DNA of 64,000 nt from Dreissena polymorpha (Eukaryota > Mollusca > Bivalvia > Myida > Dreissenidae), in contig NC_068358.1 of the NCBI RefSeq assembly GCF_020536995.1, forward strand, positions 52,816,196 to 52,880,195, read 5' to 3'. Shown here piece by piece: positions 37,255-49,344 of the stretch (its first letter is position 1; each line of letters starts with the position of its first letter). The position numbers and the translations under genes are program-made. The notes under the pieces were generated by a model. The model had not been told where the DNA came from and did no database searches. It saw nothing but the letters and a program-made list of their open reading frames with translations.

Positions 37255-40200
37255 TTAATAACCTGAAAGCAAACATAAGTGTCACATATGTACACTCGGC
37301 ATTTTTCCATATTAATGTGCTTTATAAAGTATACGCGCAAAAGAAATAGGTTTGCAATCATGATTCTCTGAAATCATGGTCAATATGGTATTTATTAGAT
37401 CATAGCGTATCGTCAACAAACGTCGTACTAGTACAAAAACATTTCCTATTAATTTGTTAACATATTCTACTTTTTACAAGTCATCAATAAGTCATGTACT
37501 TTAGATAATTATGGTCATTAACAGTGGAAACTATTAAATGGGCCTTTTCACAGATTTTGGCATGTTTTGAAGTTTGTCAGTAAATGCTTTTAATATTGAT
37601 AAATATAAACATCGTATATAAGAAGCCCCAGTAAAAAATCAAGAATAAAATTTAAAAAATAAAAAAGGTAACCATCAGCAGGGCTCGAACCACTAACCCC
37701 TGGAGTCCTTGAGTAAAAAGTCTACGACTTAGACCACTCGACCATTATAAAATTTAAAAAATAAAAAAGGTAACCACTCGACCATCCTTCCGGATACAAT
37801 ACCAGGCGTATTTTATTCTGTATATAAGCAATCCTCGTAGTTTCCCAAAACATAACGACAACAACAGAACTCTCCAAATTATTAATTCGTTTCGCGTTGC
37901 AACGCTTTATAATTTTCGGGTTTTTAAATTGTCAAAAAATGCATATAATGGCTATTTTAGAGCATGGTAAATATACAGTAGTACTGTTTCTTCACAAATA
38001 TCATAACTAAAACGAAAATTTGCGAATCTGAAACATGTTTTTTTAATTTTATCAATTTACTCAAACGTGAAAAGGCCCCTTTAAAGAGAATGTTATGAAC
38101 GAGTACATCCTTATTAAAGGGATCTTTTCACGCTTTGGTAAATTGACAAAATTGAAAAAAGTTGTTTCAGATTCGTAAGTTTTCGTTTTAGTTATGATAT
38201 TTGTGAGGAAACAGTAATACTGAACATTAACCATGCTCTAATATAGCCATTATATGCATCTTTTGACGATTTTAAAACCTAAAAATTATAAAGCGTTGCA
38301 ACGCGAAACGATCGAATAATTTGGAGAGTTCTGTTTTTGTCGTTAAATTTTGTGAAACTACGAAGGTTGCTTGTATAAGGTATAAAATACGTCAAGAATG
38401 TGTACTCGGCGGAATAGCTCAGTAGGCTATTGCGTTTTTACTTCAGGACTCTGGCAGGACTCCAGGGGTCACTGGTTCGAAACCTGCTCCGGGCAATGTT
38501 CTTTTCCTTTTTTTATTTTTTTTTCTTGATTTTTTACTGGAGCTTTTATGATCCAATGTTTACATTTATCAATATAAAGCATTTAATGAATAAGTTTAAA
38601 AAATGCCAAAATCTGTGAAAAGGCCCCTTTAAAGAAGTAAGTTATGATATCAGTATGATATAACGGAATAAACAGCACACCTCCGAACAGTGGACAGCAC
38701 ACCCCAAGGGTCGCAGAATTATTGACCGGTTTTACGCAGCGTTCCAGCTTTCCGCACTCGCGGGCGCTGCGACAGGCTACCGTGGGCGGCGGACGATTGC
38801 GGCCGCACGTGAGGCAGCAGACGCCGACAGAGCCTCTTGTTATCTGACAGTCGTCCATCGGCGACGGACAGGGTGCCGGGATGAAACCGCCACACATTGC
38901 CGGCGTTTCCCCGTCCTTGGCAACCGACGGGGCGACACATTCTTGAAGCAGTGATGAGATTGGTTAACCCATAGTAAGGTCTTTTAGGAATTTGCTTTAT
39001 AAACATGCATAATGAACATGAACATCTAAAGAAAGTAATACCATGCAGACGTAGAAGGGCTACTAGTAATTGTGAACTGCACGTGTTCGTTTATAAATAA
39101 AAATAAAGTCGTAAGACTTAATAAGATTTATGAACGTGTTAACTTTCTATAGACAGCTATTTCGACAGCATTATCAATGTATAACTGTTAATTCTTACTT
39201 CCCGGTGTTAGTCGTAGGCAACACACTCCAAGCGCGCCTGCATTATTCACGGGTTTCACGCACTGCTCCCGCGAGTCGCACTGGGTGGAACTCTTGCAAG
39301 CGACCTTGGGAGGAGGGGCGTCACTGCCGCAGCCGACACAGCAGTAACCGAAGTCAGATCCGGGCTCTGTTGGGCAGCTGTCGGTAGTCGATGGACAGAG
39401 AGCGCCGGCGAATCCCCCGCATATGGCGGGCGTAACACCATCGCTGTTCAGCGAAGGGGCTAGACATTCTTTAAATACAATATACCATCTAGCTAAATGT
39501 GTAACATTCTTCATAAACATATTTTTGAATAAGTTTTGTATCGTTTTAGAAATTTAAACGTTTGTTTGTTAACTTATATATAAATACAACCTTTTTCACA
39601 AGACCGATCGAAGAAGGAAGCCTTATTTATATTCGTCATCGACAAACACAGCCATCAATTATTAGCATATCCACGTTCTTAATTAATTTACAGTTTGAAA
39701 GCGTAGACAAATATGACCAAGAATTTATAATAAATGATTTATTTTAAAATGTACTTTTCGTTTACAGAACGCAAAAAAAAAACAGTAATATTATTTCAAT
39801 ACGTTGTTCTCCTAAATTGTTATTAAATGATTATATAAGAAAAGAAGTATTCAGCAATAACACTTAAACTGAAATTGAAAATCGCTAAATGCAGCATATA
39901 ATTTCTTATTGTAATTCATTCCATATAGTAAGATGTGACGTCACTACCTTCGGCTGATCTCTATGCGTGTCTAAAGCACACTTCTCCGTTTTCATACACT
40001 AAGATTAAGTCCGAGGAAGATTGAAATTATTCTAAACAAACAGTATTTCTTTCCTTTCTAAACAGAAAAAATCTTGTTTTGACTTCATGGCGTTAACATG
40101 GTATTAATTTTAGAGACTTGGTAAAGTGTTTTAAAGTAGGTGTTTGAAATAAAATGAGCGTACGTCCGTTGCCATATAGTTCCTACTTTCACTTCCAGAT

Positions 40201-42025
40201 ATATGTATCCACACATTCACATTTGAGATAAGTGATTTTGTGTTTATCCGATCCGGACGACTTGCATTTTTAACTTAAATGATGTGAATAACGAATGGAT
40301 TTACAAAGTTATGCCCTTAACAGCCTTTTTTGCAAATTTTAAGTAGAAAGTTCTAATGCACAAGTAGATAAACTAGTACTTCCAATCATGCACAGCGCAT
40401 ACGCACACATGTCGTTGAGAAACGATACAGTGATTTTTCATGGGTTCTTACTTTCTTGTTTCGTTGTAGGGCAGCACACTCCCAACTGGTTGGCGTTGTT
40501 CACGGGTTTCACGCACTGCTCCCGCGGACCGCACTCACTGGGACTCTTGCACGCGACCTTTGGCGGCGGGGCATCACTGCCGCAGCCGACACAGCAGTAG
40601 CCGAAGTCAGATCCGGTCTCGAACGGGCAGGTGTCGGTAGGCGACGGACATGGAGCGCCGGCAAATCCTCCACAAATAGCGATCGATGTTCCGTCAGCGG
40701 TTACCGATGGAGCAATGCAAGCTGAAAAATCAAGGGCGTTCGAGTAATTGACTTTTGAGGTAGTCTATATATTTGTTTTGACATTAAAAACGCTTGCACA
40801 ATGGTTACGGTATGATTTTAACTTAAGGATAAATAAAAGTTGTACTTAAATATGTATTTTTTATCATTAACACTTGACCAATTAACACTTTATAGTTTGC
40901 ATATTTGTATGCAATGATGTATCAATTCTTCAATCGCCATTTTGATCAGGTCCTTTCATTTGAAAAACAAAATCCCATACTCTCTTGTTCTTTGGGACAG
41001 CAAACGCCAGTAGTCGAAGCGTTGTTTGCAGGTTTGACGCACTTCTCATTAGCGCCGCAGTGCGAGGAAATTATGCACCTCGCCGTTGGTGGCGGGGCGT
41101 TTGGGCCACACCCGACGCAGCAAAAACCGAAGTCCGCCTCCAAGAAGAACGCACATGTGTCGGTGTCCGACGGGCATTCGGCGCCGCCGAAACCCCCGCA
41201 GATAGCCGGCGACACACCATCGGAATTTACCGATATAACAAGGCAGCCTTTAAGTATTTAGAAACTGATATAAATGTTCCCTTATTGGAAATAAATGACA
41301 ATTATACAATTATCATAAATATGAGAACATTATTGCATGTTGAGAGAATTGTACTGTTGTATGGGTATTATTGAAGTAAATGCATACAATTTCATCAGAA
41401 GAAAATCATGCATATACGATTTCGATATGACATGGCTTGAACGTTTGTAAGAAATAATAGTATTTTATGTCATTTGCCGCAAGTTAAGTCGTCTAATACC
41501 TATACATTTGTGTAACTATTTTAAAGTATAAGAAATACATGTATGTATTGATTTACCTTTGCCGCCAGGGTTTATCGAAGCTCCACCCTCAGCAACTTTA
41601 ATACAAAGAAACACTACTTGACTCAGATGTACATACATAGCTAGTTTTAAGTTATATGTTAGAAATGTTCAGTAGTTTACTTGATGATTATCCTTAAAAA
41701 AACGAATGTAATACTTGGCAAGGTTGTAAAAAATTGTGACGCTCTCTGATTATACGTTTATTATGCCAGAATTGAAAATCAAATTTGAATATGTTTATTG
41801 CTGCTTTTGATTGAATGTAACAGCTTGTCGTATAATAAAGATTAATTTTATATTATTTTATATGATATATATGCTCATATTGTTTATTTTAAATACATCC
41901 CGTGTGATAGTTATAACATATATACCTTATTGCAACATAAGTTGCATTTTCTTTACATATGTATAATTCTCCAAAATGCACATACCTGCTAGAATCAAGC
42001 ACGTGACTACGCACAGAGAGTCCAT
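37255..42025 (-). CDS. Secreted cysteine-rich four-module protein, unit 2 (intact)
   Basis: Exons: 41986-42025 (signal peptide MDSLCVVTCLILA), 41557-41595 (short Gly-rich linker), 40981-41247, 40452-40721, 39199-39468, 38681-38941 (one 12-cysteine module each) and 37255-37262 (a Tyr codon and stop). Lengths sum to 1155 bases, so 384 residues and a stop. All splice sites are GT-AG and every internal exon is phase 1-1. Each module has 12 cysteines with 'CGGF', 'CPS', 'CCVGCG', 'APPP' and 'CVKPVNN'. The fourth reads GVCCLTCG instead of the GYCCVGCG type. It is predicted to be secreted, with six disulfides per module. No enzyme signature is present; byssus, shell-matrix or inhibitor roles are guesses only. 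Two MITEs (37534-38632) lie in its last intron and a dispersed repeat at 39925-40330 in another. Confidence 0.85.
37534..38084 (-). mobile_element. TTAA MITE with tRNA-like core
   Basis: Ends TTAAATGGGCCTTTTCAC and AAAAGGCCCCTTTAA. The tRNA-like part (about 37678-37745) reads on the minus strand, with 'ggctcgaacc' as the B-box complement. A partial internal duplication around 37745-37785 repeats 'aaaaaggtaaccactcgacc'-type sequence. Lies in the last intron of the unit-2 cysteine-rich gene and is absent from unit 1. Confidence 0.75.
38114..38632 (+). mobile_element. TTAA MITE with tRNA-like core
   Basis: Ends TTAAAGGGATCTTTTCACG and GAAAAGGCCCCTTTAA. The tRNA-like segment (38408-38495) has 'ggcggaatagctcagtaggc' and 'ctggttcgaaacctgc'. 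The unit-1 empty site reads 'accctaattaaagttatg' near 20425. It faces the neighbouring copy at 37534. Confidence 0.8.
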
Positions 42026-42059
42026 CGTCCAATAAAGCTACTTTGCTACTATGCATAGC

Positions 42060-42066
42060 TTTTATA
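42060..42066 (-). promoter_or_regulatory. TATA box of the unit-2 cysteine-rich gene
   Basis: TATAAAA on the minus strand, within the same GATATAAAAGC as unit 1, 35-41 bases upstream of the start codon at 42025. Confidence 0.6.
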
Positions 42067-42494
42067 TCTCGGAAATGAATCCAATTAAATTAAGCGTGCA
42101 TTACATCCGTTGATTGTTGAACCATATGAAGTGCGTGACATTTGTTAAGAAAATATTGAAACGTATGTACATGTACTTCTTGTTATTTACGCAACGATCA
42201 TTCGGTGCAAATTTTATTAAGAGTTGACCCTCTTTCAGCTAAGTTCAGGTTTTGTTGCAAAGAAAGTCAGTGGTCTAATTAACACCCCAGGAAACCCGAT
42301 ACCTTGTGAGCAGTGTAATACCACTGGAGCAGTGCTCGTTATTTTAGCATGAACTAACATAGGGTAAGTAAATTGGGGGTGATTAACCAGTAGATAGAAA
42401 TGCACAGCTATTTCTGTCGGTTGTTCGTCGAAGGATTTATAATTTATTGAATGCGTTGTGCAATACTATGCTTAGATTTACCAATTCACACATA

Positions 42495-43085
42495 CGCCTC
42501 GTTCTGGGAAAATTGAGCTTAGTGGATATGCGTAAAGTGTTGTCCCAGATTGGCCTGTGCAGTCCGCAAGGTTGATCAGGGAGGACTCTTTCCGGTTAAT
42601 GGAATTTTTGTTTAAAGGAGGTTCTTGTTAACAAAAATCCACTGTAAGCAGAAAGTTTGTTTTGTTTTTTTAATATTTTTTTTTAAGTACGGCCGCTCAG
42701 TGGTAACGAGGTTAAACTTGACGACCGCACGAAACACGACGCCGGACATGGTGTCGCCAAAATAGCTACCCATGAGCAGTTCTTATCCTTTTTAATGACG
42801 ATTGTTACATAGGGGAGCTAACTGTAGCGCGATAAATAATTGTCTAATCTCAGAGTACATTTCCCTTTGATTGTTACTTGAAAAGTTGGTTTGTGCAGTG
42901 TTATGCCTTCTGGCTTCTTTGTTGCCCGCGAAGTATTTGTGTGCGTTGGAATTCAATATTAACTCTTCAGGATGGCGAACCCATAAGATTGTTTGGGGCC
43001 AACTATAATCTTTTGTACTGGCTATTGCATGTTACTTTATTTAGTATTGTTACATGCAGTATTGTTAATTATTAGTAGACGCTAG
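42495..43085. other. Conserved unit-2 flank with MITE fragment
   Basis: Counterpart of 23705-24300. It carries a decayed palindromic MITE and then about 240 bp conserved with unit 1, including the short plus-strand open frame 42878-43075 (65 codons). No domain is recognised and the unit-1 frame is broken, so no gene is called. Confidence 0.4.
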
Positions 43086-43104
43086 TAGACCACGATCGGA
43101 ACTG

Positions 43105-43690
43105 TTTTTATGTAAATTCCCACGTCATGATAATGGTGGAAGGGCATTTAGTGTTACCCCTGTCCGTGCTTGTGTGTTTATTTGTTTTGTAGCTTCAAAA
43201 TTCGTATGCGGCTCATAAATCTGCTGTACATTATAATTTCGAAATAAATTATCATAAATGACCCTTATATCATGACGACGTGTCGCATGCAACAACCATA
43301 TCGCTTTCGTCAAGGTCAAGGTCACAGCGGACACTTGGAGGTGTTGCTTATTTCTTATACTTATCTAGCGCAATTGCATGTTTGTCTCCGACTCATAACA
43401 TTGTCATGCATGATTGGATTTCAAAGTAAATTCGCACAAGTTTATCGTACAAAGACGATGTGTCGCGTGCTTAACGATATCGCTCGCTTGAATGTAACGG
43501 TCGCAGTTGAAACTTGGAGTATTTGCATATTACTTATATGTATATAGTGAAAGGACATGTTTGTGATTGGTTCATAACTCTGTAAAATGGCAAACATAAT
43601 CATCGTATCAGGACGAAAGGTTGCTTTTAACAAACATGTAAGTCGCTTCAAGGTCAAGGTCACAGTGGAGTGTGTTTTAAGTCCGTATAT
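43105..43690. repeat. Degenerate ~170-bp tandem repeat ('tcaaggtcaaggtcac')
   Basis: Three to four diverged units carry 'gacgacgtgtcgcatgc' or 'gacgatgtgtcgcgtgc' and 'tcaaggtcaaggtcaca', resembling a common bivalve repeat. Found only in unit 2. Confidence 0.65.
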
Positions 43691-44130
43691 GGTATTAATT
43701 AATTAGTGAAAGAAGATGTTCCGACAGTGTTTTTGTTTCTCGATAGAGCGTTGTCAGATTGTTCATCACGCTGTATGTGCCAAAGATGGTGTTTGCGTAT
43801 AGGCCAATGACACAAATGTGAAAAAGGCTTCATGCTACAAACGAGTGGTATATACATGATGTATTAATTGTTCGAATAATCCGTGTCAAACACCACTCGT
43901 TTGTTTTGTGTCCAGTAAATTTTAACTGGGGCATCTGTGTCATCAGACGCATTTCTAATATGAGTTATGAAAATATACAAAATACAATAGACCTATTGAA
44001 TTGGACTCTGTATCAAAATTGTATAAAAACTATAACTCTGCACAAAAAAATGAACTTAAATAACAATTGCTGAAGAAAGAGTTATTGTACTTGTACTCTG
44101 CACTTCAGCCTTCTATCATCATATGGGTCG
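43690..44130. other. No gene seen
   Basis: AT-rich, private to unit 2. No exon or repeat is recognised. Confidence 0.4.
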
Positions 44131-44137
44131 CGTTCTG

Positions 44138-44390
44138 ACAAAACTGGCATAATGCATGTGCGTAAAGTGTCGTCCCAGATTAGCCTGTGCAGTCCGCACA
44201 GGCTAATCAGGGACGACACTTTCCGCCTAAATTAGATTTTTGCTAAGAAGAGACTTCATTTTTAACGAAAAATGTCATAAAAGCGGAAAGTGTCGTCCCT
44301 GATTAGCCTGTGCGGACTGCACAGGCTAATCAGGGACGACACTTTACGCACATGCATTGTGCCCAGTTTTCATAGAACACGACTCATATG
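44138..44390. mobile_element. Palindromic MITE, intact
   Basis: Ends 'gcataatgcatgtgcgtaaa' and its inverse. Inside are two strong palindromes in which 'gtcgtcccagattagcctg' pairs with 'caggctaatcagggacgac' (about 44168-44222 and 44290-44345), around a short AT-rich centre. Sister copies are at 62860-63090 (one palindrome shortened), with fragments at 19745, 23705, 24320, 36890, 42495 and 46790. No coding capacity. Confidence 0.85.
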
Positions 44391-44765
44391 TATGAAGTGT
44401 CATGTTAATCTCCCCATTACTAAGTAAGTTATGCTCTGCACAAGGAGCGGGTCAGACTAATGGACGGGATTGTGGATGGACGGACGATGCGTTTACTATC
44501 AGAATCCCTTCGGTGTCATGAAGACACTTAGTAAACTCTAATTTGGAGGACATATAATTACAAATGTGATATACAGACACTTAAAATATTCCGCGAGTAA
44601 AACACAAATGTCAACGTATGAAACTAATTTGTGAGACTGAAGAACCAGGTCAACAACACTATAAATATAAACTTTAATTCATGCTTTTTCATCTCAGTTA
44701 ATAAAGTCGTTGGTTCTCCGACGAGGCTTGCCATCGACAACAACACGGATGTCAAAGACGTTGTG

Positions 44766-46221
44766 TTAGTAACCTGCAATTTTTAATTGTCACAATTAAA
44801 AAATATCTGGAAACTAACATCAGCATATATAACATATCATATTATGTTAATAAAATAGATAAATAAATAATATATTATTGCCCGTACGCATTACATACAT
44901 TTAACTGCCACGATCGCTTTTACTGTCATAATATGCGATGTATAGAGAATGTAGGTCATGCATTTTACTACCTGTTCCCATATGAACATATATCATTAGC
45001 GTTTAGACCGTGTTGTATGAAATAATAAGTATTTGGCCGGACCGGTTAGCTCATTTTGTATATTGCTGTTTATGACTGCAATCCGAGAAATGTAACATCG
45101 ATTTCCAACCCAGTCATACAATTTATTACAGTGTTTTATGGAGGGACATTTGTGTACGACCATTATCCTCCTACCTCTGATTTAACCCATGTATGCCTAG
45201 TGGACTTTCCCATCCTTCTGAATTGGATCAATTTATTTCCAAAATTAGGGATGTCTAGTATATTTATTTCTATATTTAGAATATTTCTTACAGAAATTCC
45301 TTCAAGCAAACAGCGCAGACCCTGATGAGATGCCGCATCATGCAGCGTCTCATCTGGGTCTACGCTGTTTGCCAAGGCCTGTTTTCTAAACGCTAGGCAT
45401 AAATTGGTTAAGAAGGGCAGTAGCCAGTTGCCGCATGTGAACGTATAACGAGTAAACCAGATTACAGAGGAAAAGATTGATTAAGAAAATTGACTGCTTT
45501 ACGCGACGCACTGCAGTTGAATACGATGAAAACATCCAACCTTTAAACAGTATATACGCACCCGTGGCAGATTCATACGTACCTCCGTCATTACGACAGC
45601 ACACCCCTCTCGCAAGCCCGTTATTGACGGGTTTCACGCAGCGTTCACCTCGGCGGCAGTCCCGGTGACTGTAGCAGGCGACCGTGGGAGATGGTGCGTT
45701 ACGACCACACCCTACACAGCAGTAACCGAAGTCCGACGACGGAAGCAACGGGCAGGAGTCCGTCGGCGACGGGCACTGTTGGCCAATAAAACCTCCGCAT
45801 GTTGCAGGAGTAGATCCGTCTGATTCCACAGAGGGCGCAAGGCAATCTGCATATATGATGGTTTGATTTTTTAACACATGTACACACTAATTATAATAAA
45901 AAATGTACAATACCGTAAAGGCCTCCTTTGATTTATAAGAAAAATAAACAATACAATTACATTCTTGTACTTTTCAACTTTAATTATCAAACGAGCATGA
46001 TAGATTAGTACAATTGAATATGATCATAAAGATTTATTAACATGTGCAATAAGAATGCCGATGTTAACTAACTTAAAAAAAAATACTGTATCTTGAATAA
46101 GAGAATGCAACTTAAATACACACCTGGTTGCGGAACGGCTAAGCAGTATCCTGCAACAAACATATTATTATAAGTTTTATTTTATTTTATTCGTTTCATT
46201 ATGATTATGATTATGATTTTA

Positions 46222-46287
<66 letters not shown>

Positions 46288-46434
46288 TATTGTTATTATT
46301 ATTATAATACAACTATTTTATTATCAGTGATGATTATCATTGAAACGATAAAGGTAAAGATAATGAACTAACAAAATAATAATTTCATTTCACTCACCGG
46401 CTAACAGCACAACGCACATAAACATTCGCTTCAT
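44766..46434 (-). CDS. Secreted cysteine-rich single-module protein
   Basis: Exons: 46398-46434 (signal peptide MKRMFMCVVLLA), 46124-46150 (short linker), 45583-45846 (one 12-cysteine module) and 44766-44773 (a Tyr codon and stop). The total is 336 bases, so 111 residues and a stop. Splice sites are strong, for example the GGAG|GTACGT donor. Phases are 1-1 as in the two larger genes. The module keeps CGGF, CPSPTDSC, GYCCVGCG and CVKPVNN. The donor sits at the same codon as the last-module donor of the four-module genes, which supports the shared two-codon last exon. It lies in a block present only in unit 2. The 3' intron carries a TTAA MITE (45182-45411). Confidence 0.8.
45182..45411. mobile_element. 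TTAA MITE, 'CCCATTTATGCCTAG' family
   Basis: TTAA at both ends. The terminal inverted repeats read CCCATGTATGCCTAG and CTAGGCATAAATTGG. A central imperfect palindrome pairs 'caaacagcgcagacc' with 'ggtctacgctgtttg'. Same family at 47621-47851 and about 55410-55609. Confidence 0.85.
46218..46290. repeat. (ATT)n microsatellite
   Basis: Uninterrupted ATT triplets in the first intron of the single-module gene. Confidence 0.9.
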
Positions 46435-46450
46435 CTTGACGCCCTTTAAC

Positions 46451-46461
46451 ATTAAAATATA
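46451..46461 (-). promoter_or_regulatory. TATA-like box of the single-module gene
   Basis: TATATTTTAAT on the minus strand about 20-27 bases upstream of the start codon at 46434. It is weaker and closer than in the two larger genes. Confidence 0.35.
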
Positions 46462-47620
46462 TCAGTCGCAACTTTCCATTAAATATACAGTTCAACCCAT
46501 CAATCATCGTTCAAACAACGTCTATGTACACGTCGCCACAGAAAGAAATACTGCCATTGGCTCTTTACTTATTACACAAACTGCACGCGTCCTTCCAAGA
46601 ATAAATACTGTTTTGTACTGCGGATTTATACACAGACTTCTTTTTTAGATGCATTGTTTTGTTTTGTATTAATGTTTTTATGGAATCACTTAAAGTGGCA
46701 AGTTTCAAATTTTCGAAAGAGTACGGCACAAATTCTACAGGAAATGTAAAATTTATTTTTTTATGTGAAAACAATGGAGTCGGTTTTTGAAAAAAAACGG
46801 ACTTAATGCATGTGCGTTAAGTGTAATCCCAGATTAGAATGCGCAGTCGCACATGCAAATAAGGGACAACACTTTCCGCCCTGACGAGATTTTTGTTTAG
46901 AAGAGACTCCATAAAAACGAAAAAATCCATCAAAGCGGATATTGTAATTTCGTATTTGATGACGAAACAGCCTTCCAAACACTAGTCTCACTTTAATGGA
47001 CACTTGTTTATAATCTTCATTTAATGAAAAAATAAGTAAATTCAATTAAAAAGCACCTTCCAATTTTAGGCTTAAAACATTCAACAGTCAATATACGTAA
47101 TCAATGGTATGAGATAAGCCTGATTTACAAGCGACTTTGTATACATCTCGAAAAGGGTACGTAAACAACGTATTGAAGGAATTCTCTCAAATTAACTCAT
47201 GCGATCTTCAGAATTAAGCATTTGGGTCTACTTGCGGGATAAGTCCTTAACATTTTGTTGGCTGTTTATAAATTCGAATTAAGGTATCAAACAGGGTTAG
47301 ACAGCTTCGCCCAAAATCCAAATGAACCGAATAAATAAAAATGCGACCATTGTAGTGCTGTTTTGATGTTATCGTTATAATGAATATGCACATCACATTT
47401 GTTTTTTTTAGTATTAAACATTTTATCAGAACCTAAAATGTTTGTACTTTTTACACAGTGAAAAAATACTATGGTTTGGACATTACGTTTAATAACAAGG
47501 ATCTTTGCTGCTGTTTAACGATTAATATACATGTCTGTATTATACGAATATGTCAAATAGATATATTGACTAGATGCCAAACAAGTAAATCCGACATTTG
47601 TCTGTGTCATGGCCAGGATA

Positions 47621-47851
47621 TTAACCCATTTATGCCTAGCGTCTAGAAAAAAAGGCCTTGGCAAACAGCGTAGACCCAGATGAGACGCTGCATGATGCGG
47701 TGTCTCATCTGGGTCTGCGCTGTTTGCTTAAAGGAATTTCTGTATGAAATATTCTAAATATAGAAATAAGTATACAAGACATCCCTAATTTTGGAAATAA
47801 ATTGATCCAATTTAGAAGGATGGGAAGGTCCACTAGGCATAAATGGGTTAA
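47621..47851. mobile_element. TTAA MITE with empty site in unit 1
   Basis: TTAACCCATTTATGCC on the left and GGCATAAATGGGTTAA on the right are perfect inverted ends with the TTAA duplicated. Unit 1 reads 'gaccaggatattaacaaagg' (about 25150), one TTAA and no insert, so it inserted after the duplication. Confidence 0.93.
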
Positions 47852-47985
47852 CAAAGGTTAACAGGTACGTGTACACGCCGGCAGTTAATATGTCCTTCTT
47901 TAAGTTAATATTTTAAAAAAGATTGTCACGATTTATAATGTTTACTTTTAACATGCGAAATAAAAATCTTTTTACACACACACTG

Positions 47986-48463
47986 TTAAAGGGACTTGTT
48001 CACACATGTTCGTATTTAAAACAAGTCATTATATCTGTCAAGTAACAAAATAATGTTTTGAAAAAAAACTACATAAACTAATTGTTATGACAAGAATACA
48101 AGTTAAATAAAATAATAGGTTTCCGGGAGTCCAATCTGGGACCCCACGAAGCAAACGCTAGTTAGCCACCACTGCGCGATACAGGCTTCAGTGTTTAATA
48201 AGGAATTAAAAACGCCATATAAGTACTACACGTTGTTGTTGTTGTTGTTTTTTTCAAACCATTCCATGCAACACTCGGTATATTATTTAACCGATTTCGA
48301 ATGATGCTTATCCATTATTAAACGAATATTTGTTATTTCCTAGTTAGGAGTATTAAACATCATGTACATACTATTTGTTTTTCAATCTGAGACAAATATT
48401 TTTTGTAATTGTCTTTATATCGATATATTCTTTTCTGTTCAATTTGTGAACATGTCCCTTTAA
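47986..48463 (-). mobile_element. TTAA MITE with tRNA-like core
   Basis: Ends TTAAAGGGACTTGTTCACA and TGTGAACATGTCCCTTTAA. The centre (about 48118-48195) reads as a tRNA-like segment on the minus strand. Unit 1 (25310-25587) keeps both termini but lacks this centre. Confidence 0.75.
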
Positions 48464-49272
48464 AATACATCAGAAAATTTATAATTTGTGCGATCTATTA
48501 AACACTGAACATGAACTAAAACCCATACATAATATCAGTTATTCATGATTGTATCATCTTATATACTTTTTACTGACATAAATGAACGACTTATTTTTGA
48601 AATATTTAAAGTCAGTGAAATTCACGACCAGCCTGCGCATCCGCACAGCCCGGTCAGAAGCTACTCGCTATAATATAAGTACGCAATGTACGTTGTAAAA
48701 TAAGCGGACATAAACGTTTTCATAACCCTATAGGTAAACAATGTATTTACATGCTACATTTATTGCGTCTTCCTAACATAAGATTAATGGAGCATTTAAA
48801 ACATATTAACTTCAGTATATAAATAATGGATTGATGCGTAAGAAAAACACGTTTAGATTTCGTTGTGAAATCTTTGTCTGTTTTTATAGTTCTACAAATA
48901 ATATGTTTATAGCAAATCACAGAGTAAAATCTGTTGAATTTCTTGTTAATCATTAATCTTAAAAGTATAAGAAATTCTTGTTAGCTCAATATAGAACGCA
49001 AGCATATGATCGGCGAGTTTAATTGACACAGAACTGTTCAACCAATAGAGAATACACAACGCCTCATTCAACATTTTCTTTGACTGCATAAATTATGTCT
49101 AACTCGTGTGTTTGGAATTTTGCGAATATGCTTTTGATTCTTAGTCAGTGGTTTGTAGTAGCTTTATTAGAGATGCTTACACTCAGAGTTTGGCTTGCGG
49201 GTCTTCGATTAGCACTTTAAAGTTAAATGTATATGGTGAATACATATTACAACACAGCCAACATTAGCAATG

Positions 49273-49274
<2 letters not shown>

Positions 49275-49341
<67 letters not shown>
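49275..49341. repeat. (AT)n microsatellite
   Basis: Perfect AT dinucleotides at the left border of the inverted repeat, probably the target into which it inserted. Confidence 0.9.

Positions 49342-49344
<3 letters not shown>

Noticed and set aside
38408-38495. Genuine tRNA gene
   Set aside because: A and B boxes are present, but the cloverleaf is poor and the segment sits inside TTAA-ended repeats with sister copies.
42878-43075. 65-codon plus frame with 'LLCCPRSICVRW' as a small gene
   Set aside because: The matching unit-1 frame has a stop and no domain is recognised, so there is no sign of protein-level constraint.
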